DNA from: an uncultured Clostridia bacterium
GTDB lineage: Bacteria; Bacillota; Clostridia; Christensenellales; Aristaeellaceae
Length of the DNA stretch: 64,000 nucleotides
Reading direction: 5' to 3'
Assembly: GCA_934636105.1 (NCBI GenBank)
Contig: CAKTZR010000002.1
Span: 233,143-297,142 of the forward strand
Positions 33,458 through 42,001 of the stretch are shown piece by piece. The notes under the pieces are model-generated. The model saw nothing but the letters and a program-made list of their open reading frames with translations, did not search any database and was not told the DNA's origin. A program made the translations under genes and the position numbers. Positions within the stretch are counted from its first letter, which is position 1, and every line of letters starts with the position of its first letter.

Positions 33458-35071
33458 TCACCCTTTCCTCTTTTTGGCTTCTTCCATCGTGTTTTCAAAA
33501 ACGCTCATCATTTCATAAGCGATTCCGTCCTTTTCCTGCTCTTTCGGCGGCAGCGCTTCAAACGGCACAAGACAGGGGTGCGTCCGCCGAACATCGTCCT
33601 TTTTTTCGCCGAACTGCCAGCCCGAAAGCCACATGAACCGCATCCAGCGGCGGTGTTCCAGTTCCAGCAGCGCCTGCTTCTGCGCGTCGTTCAGCAGATG
33701 ATACTGCGCGCCCGCCCGGCCGATATCGCCCGGTTCAAGCGTCTGTTTGTGCAGCAGAATGCGTGCTTTTTCCTCGACATGATCCGCCATCGCGACGCTC
33801 GACGCGCGGTGATAGCTCGATTCGCGGTTCCACGCCGTTTCAAATGCTTCCGTGTGGACGCGTTCGCGCGGCGGCAGGCCATGATCGCCGTAAAGCCATT
33901 CATAATACGCGTGAACGAGCTTGCCACGCTCCAAAACCGCCTGATTGGTGCTCTGGCTGAACGTATACAGCGTCTCATCCATGCCGAAGGGCACGACAAC
34001 CGTCTCGCCCTCTGCCCTTGCGGGCTTGCGCCAAAGCGCATCCAGCGTCCGTTCGCTGTGTACGCGGATGAAAATCTGCCCCGGAATATGCAGTTCGACG
34101 AGCGCATCCATCACGGCATAGCTTTCCGCTTCGTCGTTCCCGCAGAGAATCACGCGATCCGCATCCGCGAAAACCGCGCTGCAAGCATACCATTTTTCTT
34201 CATGAAAGAAGATGGCGTCGCGCCCCGGCCGCGCTTCGTCGAGACTCACGAACTCTCCCAGCTGCGGATGACGCGCGCGGTATTCGCGGCAGTCCCCGAA
34301 AACATGGTAAATGATGCCGCCCTTTTGCAGAAACACGTTTGTCAGCAGCGCCTGTTCGAGCATCTGCTCCATATAGCGTCCGGAACCCACGATCACGATA
34401 TGCCGCTCCTGCGGGGTCAACGGGTGTTCGTGCCAAAACAGGCGCGCGCAGTTTTGCGCCATATCGCTGATGACCACCCGCCGATCCAGCTGTCTGGGAT
34501 GGAGCATCGCGTCGGTATAGATGTAGATTTTCGCCTCCGGCCGTTCCAGCAGATTTGCGTTCTCGTCCAGAAAACGATAAACGTCTTTCGCTTCGCGATA
34601 GGCGACGATGTGGTTCAGCGCCGTCTTTTTCTCCTCCACGTCCGCGCAGATGGCCTGCGTCCCCAGCTCGCGCTTCAGCGTCGAAACCGCCGCCGGATCG
34701 CCGTAGAGCGCGTATACGTCCTTCCGCTTCGCCAGCCCCAGCACAGCCAGGCGTTTGAGCGCGTTTTTCATCAGGGTGAGCGCCGCCGCGGCAATCACCG
34801 CCACCGCGCCCCAGCGGGCAATTTCCAGAATGATCCAGCCGCCCGTGTTCCAGTTGCCCAGCGTCGGCTGTCCGCTTCCAATCGGCGCAAACACCAGCAT
34901 GGAATACACGCGAAACGCGCTGAAAACCGCGTCCGTAATCCGCTTGGCCATCGCTTCGCCCGTCGCGCCGGATTGCAGCGCGTCCCACAGATAGACGGAA
35001 AGCGCCAGCAGAAACGGAACCAACGGCAGCACCAGAATCCATCTGCGTTTCCAGCCGTCTTTTTTCTTCAT
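33458..35071 (-). CDS. Channel-like RCK/Rossmann protein with degenerate pore and C-terminal RyR domain
   Basis: 537 residues, a paralogue of the gene before it. Two helices (about 10-30 and 78-101) flank FAPIGSG (61-67), where the sister protein has a K+ filter; the filter sequence is lost. A Rossmann-like part follows with IVIVGSGRYMEQMLEQAL (225-242), in which the third glycine of GxGxxG is replaced. The last ~70 residues match a ryanodine-receptor (RyR) domain: LEHRRWMRFMWLSGWQFGEK from 471, then DDVRRTHPCLVPFEALPP. Its ATG overlaps the previous stop (ATGA), and its stop overlaps the TIR gene's possible GTG. Probably a non-conducting partner subunit, by inference. Confidence 0.82.
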   Translation of the reverse strand: MKKKDGWKRRWILVLPLVPFLLALSVYLWDALQSGATGEAMAKRITDAVFSAFRVYSMLVFAPIGSGQPTLGNWNTGGWIILEIARWGAVAVIAAAALTLMKNALKRLAVLGLAKRKDVYALYGDPAAVSTLKRELGTQAICADVEEKKTALNHIVAYREAKDVYRFLDENANLLERPEAKIYIYTDAMLHPRQLDRRVVISDMAQNCARLFWHEHPLTPQERHIVIVGSGRYMEQMLEQALLTNVFLQKGGIIYHVFGDCREYRARHPQLGEFVSLDEARPGRDAIFFHEEKWYACSAVFADADRVILCGNDEAESYAVMDALVELHIPGQIFIRVHSERTLDALWRKPARAEGETVVVPFGMDETLYTFSQSTNQAVLERGKLVHAYYEWLYGDHGLPPRERVHTEAFETAWNRESSYHRASSVAMADHVEEKARILLHKQTLEPGDIGRAGAQYHLLNDAQKQALLELEHRRWMRFMWLSGWQFGEKKDDVRRTHPCLVPFEALPPKEQEKDGIAYEMMSVFENTMEEAKKRKG

Positions 35072-36603
35072 TCGTTTTCCCCGCTTTCAAGCCATTCGGC
35101 CAGCGCGCCCAGCAGCGCCCAGCTGTTGTCGTCCTTCGCCTTGTCCGCTTCGCTCAATTCGTCATATGGGCAGAGCAGCGGATGCCGCCTGAGCGCGTCA
35201 TCCCGCTTATCGGCATACCGCCAGTTTTCCAGATACAGATTGCGCATCCAGCGTTCGTGTTCCAGCCTGCGGCACATCTCCTTCTGCGCCGCGTTCAGCT
35301 GGGTATAGGCTGCATAAGCCGCGCGGCATGTCGCCGAATCCACTGCGCAATCCGCGCCGCAGCCCAGCAGTCCGTCTATTTTCACGGGCAGATGATCCGC
35401 CGAAGCCATGTTGCTTCGCTTCGCCGTCGGGGAAAGTTCCTCCCACGCGCAGGCGTTCTGCGGATTCTGCTTTCCATACAGCCGATTCAGCGCCCGCGCC
35501 GTCTCGGTCAGCCGCTCACCGAACACATGCTCCGGCGTCAGCACCGTTTCATCGCTGCCGAAAAACACCGCGCCGTGTTCCGACCTGCCCTGCGCAATGC
35601 GCGCGTAAAGGACAGCCTTTGTCGGGAAATAGCGCTCGATTTCCGCCAGCGCTTCCCGATTCGCTTCGTCTTCATCCATGCAAAGCAGAATGCGATCCGC
35701 CTTTTCCAGCATATCCGCCGCATCCTGCCAATTCTCCTCATGCAGAATCAGGCTGTCCCGCGCCGCGTCCTCATGCCCCAGCGTCAAAAACTGCCCCAGC
35801 ATGCGGTGATCCTGCGCAAAGCGCGTCGTATCGCCGAAAAGATGATAGGTCAGCCGATGCTCCCCCAGCACGTTGACGCGAAGCGCCTGCTCCATCATCT
35901 CGCCGCCCAGCCGTCCCAAGCCGATGCAGACAACGCTGCGCTCCGTCCTTTGAATTGGATACGCGCGCCAATACATCCGCGCGCAGGCGTTTTCGCGGTC
36001 AAACGTCGTCACGCCGGGGAGCTCCTCCCGCGTCTGGCAGACAATCGGCTTTCCCGCCGAAAGAATCGCTCTCGCGCTCTGCGCGTTGGCCGTCCCGTTC
36101 GGGCCGAGAATCACCGCGCGCCGCTCCCCGCCGGGCATGGTCAGCACGTTCATCGCGCTTTGCTCAACGACGACGGCGTTCAAATCATCCGGCAGTTCCG
36201 CCTGTCCCATAAAGATGTTCACGCCGCCTTGAAGCTGGCGCGCGAGCGCAAAGCTCTCCTCGTTGGCATTCAGAAAGACCGTGAAGCGCTGCTTCCGCCG
36301 CTTTTTCAGATAGAGAACCGGCAGAACGTCGCCCTTGAGCATGCGATAGACAAACGTCGCCAACGCGACGAACGCGCCCAAGCTCGCCGTCATCAGAATC
36401 AAACCGATTAGCCGTCCGGCAATCGTCACGGGGTACAAATCGCCGTAGCCCACCGTGGTCATCGTCACCACGGAATACCAGAATGCGTCCGCGAACGTCC
36501 GAATATGCCCCTCCGGCGCGCGGCCCTCGCACACCGTCAGCAGCCCCAAAAGCAGCGCATAGCACGCCGCCGCCGCAAGGATGGCCTTTCCTTTTTTCTT
36601 CAT
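35068..36603 (-). CDS. K+ channel - RCK/Rossmann - RyR domain protein
   Basis: 511 residues. Helix 1 (about 7-24), a pore loop with the exact selectivity filter TVGYGD (50-55) and helix 2 (about 62-88) make a two-helix potassium channel. Two Rossmann-like segments follow (about 105-200 and 222-380), the second with the intact nucleotide-binding loop VVCIGLGRLGGEMMEQAL. The C-terminus is a RyR domain: LEHERWMRNLYLENWRYADK from 447, then RDDALRRHPLLCPYDELSEA. Gating ligands bind RCK domains in known channels; RyR domains in bacteria are thought to bind small ligands. First gene of the operon, behind a good promoter and GGAGCGGGAGC. Confidence 0.87.
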   Translation of the reverse strand: MKKKGKAILAAAACYALLLGLLTVCEGRAPEGHIRTFADAFWYSVVTMTTVGYGDLYPVTIAGRLIGLILMTASLGAFVALATFVYRMLKGDVLPVLYLKKRRKQRFTVFLNANEESFALARQLQGGVNIFMGQAELPDDLNAVVVEQSAMNVLTMPGGERRAVILGPNGTANAQSARAILSAGKPIVCQTREELPGVTTFDRENACARMYWRAYPIQRTERSVVCIGLGRLGGEMMEQALRVNVLGEHRLTYHLFGDTTRFAQDHRMLGQFLTLGHEDAARDSLILHEENWQDAADMLEKADRILLCMDEDEANREALAEIERYFPTKAVLYARIAQGRSEHGAVFFGSDETVLTPEHVFGERLTETARALNRLYGKQNPQNACAWEELSPTAKRSNMASADHLPVKIDGLLGCGADCAVDSATCRAAYAAYTQLNAAQKEMCRRLEHERWMRNLYLENWRYADKRDDALRRHPLLCPYDELSEADKAKDDNSWALLGALAEWLESGENE

Positions 36604-36636
36604 GCTCCCGCTCCTATCGCCGACTGATTTATCCTT

Positions 36637-36665
36637 ATTTTATCACAGTCCCCTCCTTCTTTCAA
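36637..36665 (-). promoter_or_regulatory. Promoter of the channel-RyR/TIR operon
   Basis: Minus strand: TTGAAA, 17-base spacer, TAAAAT, about 33 bases before the first ATG. An imperfect inverted repeat (ATACA...TGTAT, near 36673-36690) lies just upstream of the -35. Confidence 0.78.
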
Positions 36666-36718
36666 CTGATGTGATACATCGCTTTGTATGCAATCTTTTT
36701 TCGATTTCCCGATCACGC

Positions 36719-36751
36719 AAAAAGCGCCGTCCGCTTGGGACAGCGCTTTTT
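36719..36751 (-). terminator. Intrinsic terminator of the AEC permease gene
   Basis: A 14-bp stem AAAAAGCGCTGTCC/GGACGGCGCTTTTT with one mismatch. It insulates the channel operon from upstream transcription. Confidence 0.82.
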
Positions 36752-36764
36752 GAAATGAGATTGT

Positions 36765-37697
36765 TTAGGCCAGACTGAACGCCGCCAGGAAGAAGAACAG
36801 CACGACGGCCAGCACCGTGCCCAGCGACAGCGTGGTGGAGACGTATTCCGCGTCGTCGCCCAAATCGGCGAACAGCGGAATGATGAACGGCGCAGGCAGG
36901 GTATATTGCAGCATGAGCGCCAGCAGCAGCGGCTTGTCATACGGAATGATGGCAAACAGAATGCCCGAAACCGCCGCGCAGACGACCGCCAGCACGCCGA
37001 GACGCAGACCCATCGTCGTGAGCACCGGACGCAGGAGCTTCTTGCTGACATGCAGCTGATAACCCATGACAATCAGAATCAGCGCGGAGGTCGGCGCGGT
37101 GATAAAGCTCAGCAGGGAGGTCACGATTTCACCCGCCGCCGTGCCGTCGATGGCCTTATGCACACCCAGCGCGCCGAGGATGATGCCCAGCAGCATACCG
37201 ATGCAGGCTTTGTTGGTCAGCATGTTTTTAGCGATGAACTTGGGCGTCATTTTTTCGCCGCCCGCCGCCTTGAGCGCGGTCAAAAAGACAGTATAAGCGA
37301 ACATCGTCTGGCCGATATCGACCATCGCGTACATTTTGGTCTGATCCGCGCCGCAGAGCAGCGCATAGAGCGCATAGCCGAGCATGCCGCCTTCCGCTCC
37401 GGTCATCAGCAGCGGCATAAAGCGGTCATAGGGCTTGACGAACCGACGCAGCGCATAGCCTGCCGCCAGCGCCACGCCATAGCCGACAAACACCAGCACG
37501 AACACCAGCAGCATCCTCGTGCCGTAATCCGCGGTAAAGAACGCCTGAAACAGCACGACCGGCAGCAGGATATCGCCGATCACGTTTTTGAGTCCCGCGT
37601 GCTGCTCGTCATTGAGAATGCCCTTCGTCGCGCAGACGCGGCCAAGGACGATCATCACAAGCACAGGCAGAACCTTTGCGAGAATTTGCGTAATCAT
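36765..37697 (-). CDS. AEC-family (auxin efflux carrier) permease
   Basis: 310 residues, about ten helices in two halves. It opens MITQILAKVLPVLVMIVLGRV, followed by GILNDEQHAGLKNVIGDILLPVVLFQAFF, and contains LPAPFIIPLFADLGDD near residue 270, typical of the malonate/AEC transporter family. The substrate is unknown, usually a carboxylate. The start is the ATG 6 bases after GGAG. It lies downstream of the lsr operon but behind that operon's terminator. Confidence 0.88.
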   Translation of the reverse strand: MITQILAKVLPVLVMIVLGRVCATKGILNDEQHAGLKNVIGDILLPVVLFQAFFTADYGTRMLLVFVLVFVGYGVALAAGYALRRFVKPYDRFMPLLMTGAEGGMLGYALYALLCGADQTKMYAMVDIGQTMFAYTVFLTALKAAGGEKMTPKFIAKNMLTNKACIGMLLGIILGALGVHKAIDGTAAGEIVTSLLSFITAPTSALILIVMGYQLHVSKKLLRPVLTTMGLRLGVLAVVCAAVSGILFAIIPYDKPLLLALMLQYTLPAPFIIPLFADLGDDAEYVSTTLSLGTVLAVVLFFFLAAFSLA

Positions 37698-37704
37698 GTG
37701 TAGC

Positions 37705-37750
37705 TCCTTTTGGGGACTCGTCCCCAAGCGGGTATGGGCGGCAGCCCATC
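37705..37750. repeat. Short-hairpin repeat cluster
   Basis: TTGGGGACTCGTCCCCAA and ATGGGCGGCAGCCCAT lie in tandem, joined by GCGGGT. The same pair recurs near 59235-59275. Confidence 0.6.
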
Positions 37751-37755
37751 GTTCT

Positions 37756-37790
37756 AAAAAAGGCTGCAAAGCCTATCCTGCTTTGCAGCC
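37756..37790 (-). terminator. Intrinsic terminator of the lsrACDBF operon
   Basis: Minus strand: GGCTGCAAAGC, 7-base loop, GCTTTGCAGCC, six T. Confidence 0.87.
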
Positions 37791-37804
37791 TCCTCTGGTT
37801 TGAA

Positions 37805-38689
37805 TTACTTGGTGTGGATCGCGTCGGTGTAGAACTCGAACGCTTCCTTGTCGGTCGCCTTGTGGTGAACGATCATGCGGATCGCCTTTGCCATCTCGAC
37901 CGGATGGTTGCTCTGGAAGATGTTGCGGCCCATGTCCAGACCGCGCGCACCGCCCTGAATGGAGCGATACGCCAGCGTCAGCGCCTCATCCTCCGGCAGC
38001 TTCTTGCCGCCCGCGACGACGATCGGCACCGGGCAGGCCGCGACGACTTCTTCGAAGTTATCGCAATAGTAGGTCTTGACGAGCTGCACGCCCATCTCGG
38101 CCACGATACGGGTTGCGAGCTTGAAGAAGCGATCGGTGCGCTCCATATCCTTGCCGACGGCCACAACGCCCAGCGTCGGGATGCTGTAACGCATGCCCGC
38201 GTTGATGCAGCGGCTCAGGTTGTCGATGGAGGAAAGCTGGCCGTCCGCGCCGATGAAGGTCTGAACCGCCATGCAGTCCGCGTTCATGCGGATCGCGTCC
38301 TCGATATCCACGGCCAGGCACTCATGGCTCAGGTCGTCGTTAATCATGGAGGAACCGCTGGTCACGCGCAGCGCAATGCCCTTCTTATAGGTCGGGGAAA
38401 CGCAGGTGCGGATCGCGCCGCGGGTGCCCATGAACACATCCACCTGCTCCTGCAGCTTCGGAATCACCAGATCCAGACGCTCCAGGCCGGCGGTCGAGCC
38501 CATGAAGTAGCCGTGGTCGAACGCAAACATCACCGTGTTGCCGCTGACCGGGTCAAAGATGTTGGACAGGTGGCGCTTCATGCCCCAGTCCGTGTTATTC
38601 GCGCCCTTCACATGGAAGCTGCCCTGATTGCCAAACGGAACATCCGTATGATAATCCTTTGCGACTTTCAGTCCGTCCTTATCTGCCAT
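37805..38689 (-). CDS. lsrF: 3-hydroxy-5-phosphonooxypentane-2,4-dione thiolase
   Basis: 294 residues. An aldolase-like TIM barrel matching LsrF, the enzyme that splits the isomerised phospho-autoinducer-2 with CoA. Landmarks are VMFAFDHGYFMGSTAGLE near residue 50, NADCMAVQTFIGADG near 135, the lysine-bearing VQLVKTYYCDNFEEVV near 195, and the C-terminal GGARGLDMGRNIFQSNHP. AGGAAG precedes the chosen ATG, and an ATG 11 codons earlier has no such site. Last gene of lsrA-C-D-B-F; a stem-loop separates it from lsrB. Confidence 0.92.
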   Translation of the reverse strand: MADKDGLKVAKDYHTDVPFGNQGSFHVKGANNTDWGMKRHLSNIFDPVSGNTVMFAFDHGYFMGSTAGLERLDLVIPKLQEQVDVFMGTRGAIRTCVSPTYKKGIALRVTSGSSMINDDLSHECLAVDIEDAIRMNADCMAVQTFIGADGQLSSIDNLSRCINAGMRYSIPTLGVVAVGKDMERTDRFFKLATRIVAEMGVQLVKTYYCDNFEEVVAACPVPIVVAGGKKLPEDEALTLAYRSIQGGARGLDMGRNIFQSNHPVEMAKAIRMIVHHKATDKEAFEFYTDAIHTK

Positions 38690-38782
38690 TGGAATCAATC
38701 TTCCTTTCTGAAAATGGTCCATTTGTAGATGTTTTCAAACAGAGGCGAACGCCGCGTCATGCCGCAGCTTCCACCACAAAGG

Positions 38783-38806
38783 GAGGAGCCCCGAAGGGTT
38801 CCTCCT
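38783..38806 (-). other. Stem-loop between lsrB and lsrF
   Basis: GGAGGAACCC-TTCG-GGGCTCCTCC with one mismatch and an ultrastable TTCG-type loop, followed by CTTTG only. Probably an RNA-stability or partial attenuation element below the highly expressed binding-protein gene. Confidence 0.55.
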
Positions 38807-38826
38807 TGGATAAGCGATGTTTGGGA

Positions 38827-39894
38827 TTAGAAGTTGTAATCCGCAACGTTCTCGGCGGTGAAGACAACGCGCTCCGGCAGCAGCACGACGCCGTTGTTCT
38901 CCGCAGCAGTCTCCTGGCCAGCCACGAGCGCGTCGTTAGCCAGCACTTCGACGGTGCCGATGTTCGGGATGTCGATCTTGTCGCCAACCTTCACGGTGTT
39001 GCCCGCAGAGATGTAAGCGGCGAGGTAGCAGCCCATAGCGCCCTGGATGCCGCAATCCCACAGGCCCCAACGGGTGCAGATGCCGTTCTCCAGGTAAGAG
39101 GTCATGCCAGACGGGGTGCAGAAACCGGTGATGGTGATATCCTTCGCGGTCAGGCCCTTGTTCTCAGCAGCCTTGCACTGGCCCGGCAGAGCGGTGGAGT
39201 CGTTGCAGATGATGAGGTCGATGTCAGAGTACGCGTCGAGGATGGACTCGCCAACGCTCACGGACTGCGCCGGATCCTGGTTGGAGTAGTACGGCTCGTT
39301 GACCGCAACCCAGTTCGGATACTTTTCCTTGATGTACTCGTCGCCAGCGACGTACCAGGAGTTCTGGTCAGACACGGACGGGTTGGAGAAGTGCCAGACG
39401 TACTTGACTTCGCCGTTCACGTCCACGCCGCGCTCGGTCAGAGACTCAACAGCCATGTCCACCAGCATCGGGCCGAGGACATCAGCGGTGCCCTGAGAAA
39501 CCATCAGCGCACGAGCGTCCGGAGACACGTCAGAGTCCCAGGTGCTGACATAGATGCCCGCGTCCTGAGCTTCCTGGAGCTTCTCGTCGAGGCCGGTGGC
39601 GTCAACGGAAGAAATGCAGATGGCGTCCACACCCTTGTCGATCGCCTGCTGGATCAGCTCCAGCTGGGTGGTGACGTCCGCGGTCGGCGCGCCGATGTAG
39701 TCAACGGTCAGGCCCCAATCGGCAGCGTACTTCTGCGCGCCGTCGTTCGCGGCCTCGAAGAACGAGTTACCGGAAACCTTCGGGATGAAGGCGACAGTCA
39801 TGCCGTCCACCGGGCTCTTGCCTTCGGCAAAAGCGGCGGAGCACAGCGTCAGAGCCATGCACAGCACGAGAAGCATAGACAGGATCTTTTTCAT
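38827..39894 (-). CDS. lsrB: Autoinducer-2 binding protein
   Basis: 355 residues. Signal peptide MKKILSMLLVLCMALTLCSAAFAEG with no cysteine at the cut, so not a lipoprotein. The two-lobe sugar-binding fold has LsrB landmarks: FIPKVSGNSFFEAANDGAQK, STWDSDVSPDARA, NDSTALPGQCKAAENKGL and the C-terminal LLPERVVFTAENV. It delivers AI-2 to LsrC/LsrD. Codon use is strongly biased toward preferred codons, as for abundant proteins. Confidence 0.92.
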   Translation of the reverse strand: MKKILSMLLVLCMALTLCSAAFAEGKSPVDGMTVAFIPKVSGNSFFEAANDGAQKYAADWGLTVDYIGAPTADVTTQLELIQQAIDKGVDAICISSVDATGLDEKLQEAQDAGIYVSTWDSDVSPDARALMVSQGTADVLGPMLVDMAVESLTERGVDVNGEVKYVWHFSNPSVSDQNSWYVAGDEYIKEKYPNWVAVNEPYYSNQDPAQSVSVGESILDAYSDIDLIICNDSTALPGQCKAAENKGLTAKDITITGFCTPSGMTSYLENGICTRWGLWDCGIQGAMGCYLAAYISAGNTVKVGDKIDIPNIGTVEVLANDALVAGQETAAENNGVVLLPERVVFTAENVADYNF

Positions 39895-39968
39895 GTTTGG
39901 GTTCCTCCTACGTTTTTTTATTTATCTCAAGAGGTGCTCGACAGCGCCCCCTGAAATGCGATGATGAA

Positions 39969-40994
39969 TTACTCCTTCTTCCTGCGTTTAAACAGGTGAG
40001 AAAGCATGTGCTGACCGGCGATTTCGCGGCCGAGCACGACCACGACCAGAATCAAGCCGATCGGCAGGTCCAGGTTCTGCGTGCTCACGCCGAAGCAGAG
40101 CGGCAGGCCATAGCGCAGAATGCAGATAATCAGCGACGCAAGCACCGTGCCGATGATGCTGCCCTTGCCGCCCGTGTTCAGCGTGCCGCCGAGCACGACA
40201 GCGGTGATGATGGCCAGCGTGTAGCCGGAGCCGAGGTCGTATTTCGCAGAGTTGACATTCGCCGTCAGCAGCGTGCCCGCAATCGCGGCGCTCACAGCCG
40301 AAAGAATGTAGGTGCTCATGATGGTGGCGCGGGTGTTGATGCCGGAGTATTCCGCCGCCTGCGGATTGACGCCGATCAGGAACAGGCGCTCACCGTACTT
40401 GGTGCGGTGGAGAATCCACATGCACAGCAGAATCAGCACAACGTAAATCACGATCTGCGTCGGAATGCCGAAGATATTGCCCTTGCCGAGGAAACGGAAG
40501 CTGACAAACTCGCCCGCCTCGTTCTTCGCCGGGAAACCGCCGATGCCCTGATACGCCGGGGTCGCGGACATGCCGGAGACCATCAGCGCAATGCCGGAAT
40601 ACAGGAAGCTGCCGCCCAGCGTGACGACCATCGGCTGCACGCCGCAGTACGCGACAAAGAAGCCGGAGAGCGCGCCGCAGAGCGCAGCCACGACCACGGC
40701 AATCGCCACAGCCGCCCAGATGTTCAGCCCGGCGTCGCTCCAAAGCACGCCGATGATGATACTGCTTAGACCAATGATCGCCGGAGCCTGAATGTCAATG
40801 CCGCCAGTAATCATGACCATCGTCACAAACAGCGAGATGATGCAGACGCTGATGTAGTTGACGATGCTGTTCATGATGGACTGCGGACGCAGGAATTTCG
40901 GGTTGGCCGCGCCAAACACCACAAATTCCAGAATCAGGAAGATCACCAGAAACATTTCCCAGTGCTTGAAAACCTTTTTCAGCATGTCCTTCAT
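39969..40994 (-). CDS. lsrD: Autoinducer-2 ABC importer permease LsrD
   Basis: 341 residues, about nine to ten helices of the ribose/AI-2 permease family. VTMVMITGGIDIQAPAIIGL near residue 60, GSFLYSGIALMV near 130 and YTLAIITAVVLGGTLNTGGKG near 255 are the family blocks. Its ATG overlaps the lsrC stop (ATGA). Works as a pair with LsrC. Confidence 0.9.
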   Translation of the reverse strand: MKDMLKKVFKHWEMFLVIFLILEFVVFGAANPKFLRPQSIMNSIVNYISVCIISLFVTMVMITGGIDIQAPAIIGLSSIIIGVLWSDAGLNIWAAVAIAVVVAALCGALSGFFVAYCGVQPMVVTLGGSFLYSGIALMVSGMSATPAYQGIGGFPAKNEAGEFVSFRFLGKGNIFGIPTQIVIYVVLILLCMWILHRTKYGERLFLIGVNPQAAEYSGINTRATIMSTYILSAVSAAIAGTLLTANVNSAKYDLGSGYTLAIITAVVLGGTLNTGGKGSIIGTVLASLIICILRYGLPLCFGVSTQNLDLPIGLILVVVVLGREIAGQHMLSHLFKRRKKE

Positions 40995-42001
40995 GCCTTC
41001 GCGCCTCCTTCTTGATCCGCCGTTCTGGACAGAAGGCGCTTTCTGCGAGTCATTTCAATGGAACGGCGCTGGGCCAGCGCGTCGATAACGACGATGACGA
41101 TCAGCATCGTGCCGGTGATGGTGTTGTTGTAGGTAGACGGCAGGCCGATGAAGACCAGCAGTCGGCCGATGGAGGACATAATCACCGCGCCGATGGCCGC
41201 GCCGACCACGTTGCCCAAGCCGCCGGAGAGCGAAATGCCGCCGAGCACGCAGGCCGCGATGGCCGTCATCTCGTAACCGTTGCCGGCCACGGTCATGACC
41301 TGACCATATTTGGAAGCGAACACGAAGCCGCCCAGGCCCGCGAACAGGCCGCACAGCACATACGCCAGAATCTTCGTGCTCAGCACGGAAATGCCGACCA
41401 GATTCGCGCCGCCCGCGTTATCGCCGACCGCGATGAAATACTTGCCCTTTCGGGTCTTCGTCAAAGCCAGATGCGAAATCGCAACCAGCACAACCGCAAT
41501 CGCGTAGTAAAGCGTGATGCCCGCAAACACGGTCTTGTTGCCGTAGCTGGAAATCGCGCCGCCAAAGTTCTCAATCGTGCGTCCGCCGGACATGATGTAG
41601 ATCAGGCCGCGAACCACGCTGTTCGTGCCGAGGGTGAAAATCAGCGACGGCACGCCGAAGTACGAAACGCCGACGCCGTTGACCAGGCCGATGGCCGCGC
41701 CCGTCATCAGGCAAAGCAGCAGCATCTTCGGGATGCTTCCGCCCTGCTGGGCAATCAGGCCCGTCATACCGGCGGTCAGGCCGAGGGTCGCGCCGATGGA
41801 AACGTCAATCTCGCCCGTCATGATGACGAACGCAATGCCGACCGCCAGCAGCGTGTACATCGTCGCCGTGTTGAAGCAGGTGATGATGTTGTCATACGTC
41901 AGGAATCCGGGAGCCGCGATGCCGGTGATGACGAACAGCAGAATCAGGAAGATCAGGCTGGTCATCCACCGGGCTTTAAACAGGTTCTTCATTTTCCTCA
42001 C
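40991..42001 (-). CDS. lsrC: Autoinducer-2 ABC importer permease LsrC
   Basis: 336 residues with the same family architecture as LsrD: FVIMTGEIDVSIGATLGLTA near residue 60, FTLGTNSVVRGLIYIMSGGR near 125, and YEMTAIAACVLGGISLSGGL near 245. Its start overlaps the lsrA stop (ATGA). The A-C-D-B-F gene order equals that of enterobacterial lsr operons. Confidence 0.9.
   Translation of the reverse strand: MRKMKNLFKARWMTSLIFLILLFVITGIAAPGFLTYDNIITCFNTATMYTLLAVGIAFVIMTGEIDVSIGATLGLTAGMTGLIAQQGGSIPKMLLLCLMTGAAIGLVNGVGVSYFGVPSLIFTLGTNSVVRGLIYIMSGGRTIENFGGAISSYGNKTVFAGITLYYAIAVVLVAISHLALTKTRKGKYFIAVGDNAGGANLVGISVLSTKILAYVLCGLFAGLGGFVFASKYGQVMTVAGNGYEMTAIAACVLGGISLSGGLGNVVGAAIGAVIMSSIGRLLVFIGLPSTYNNTITGTMLIVIVVIDALAQRRSIEMTRRKRLLSRTADQEGGAKA

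Noticed and set aside
36765..37697. AEC permease as part of the lsr operon
   Set aside because: A strong terminator with six T lies between lsrF and this gene, so shared transcription is unlikely to be the main mode.
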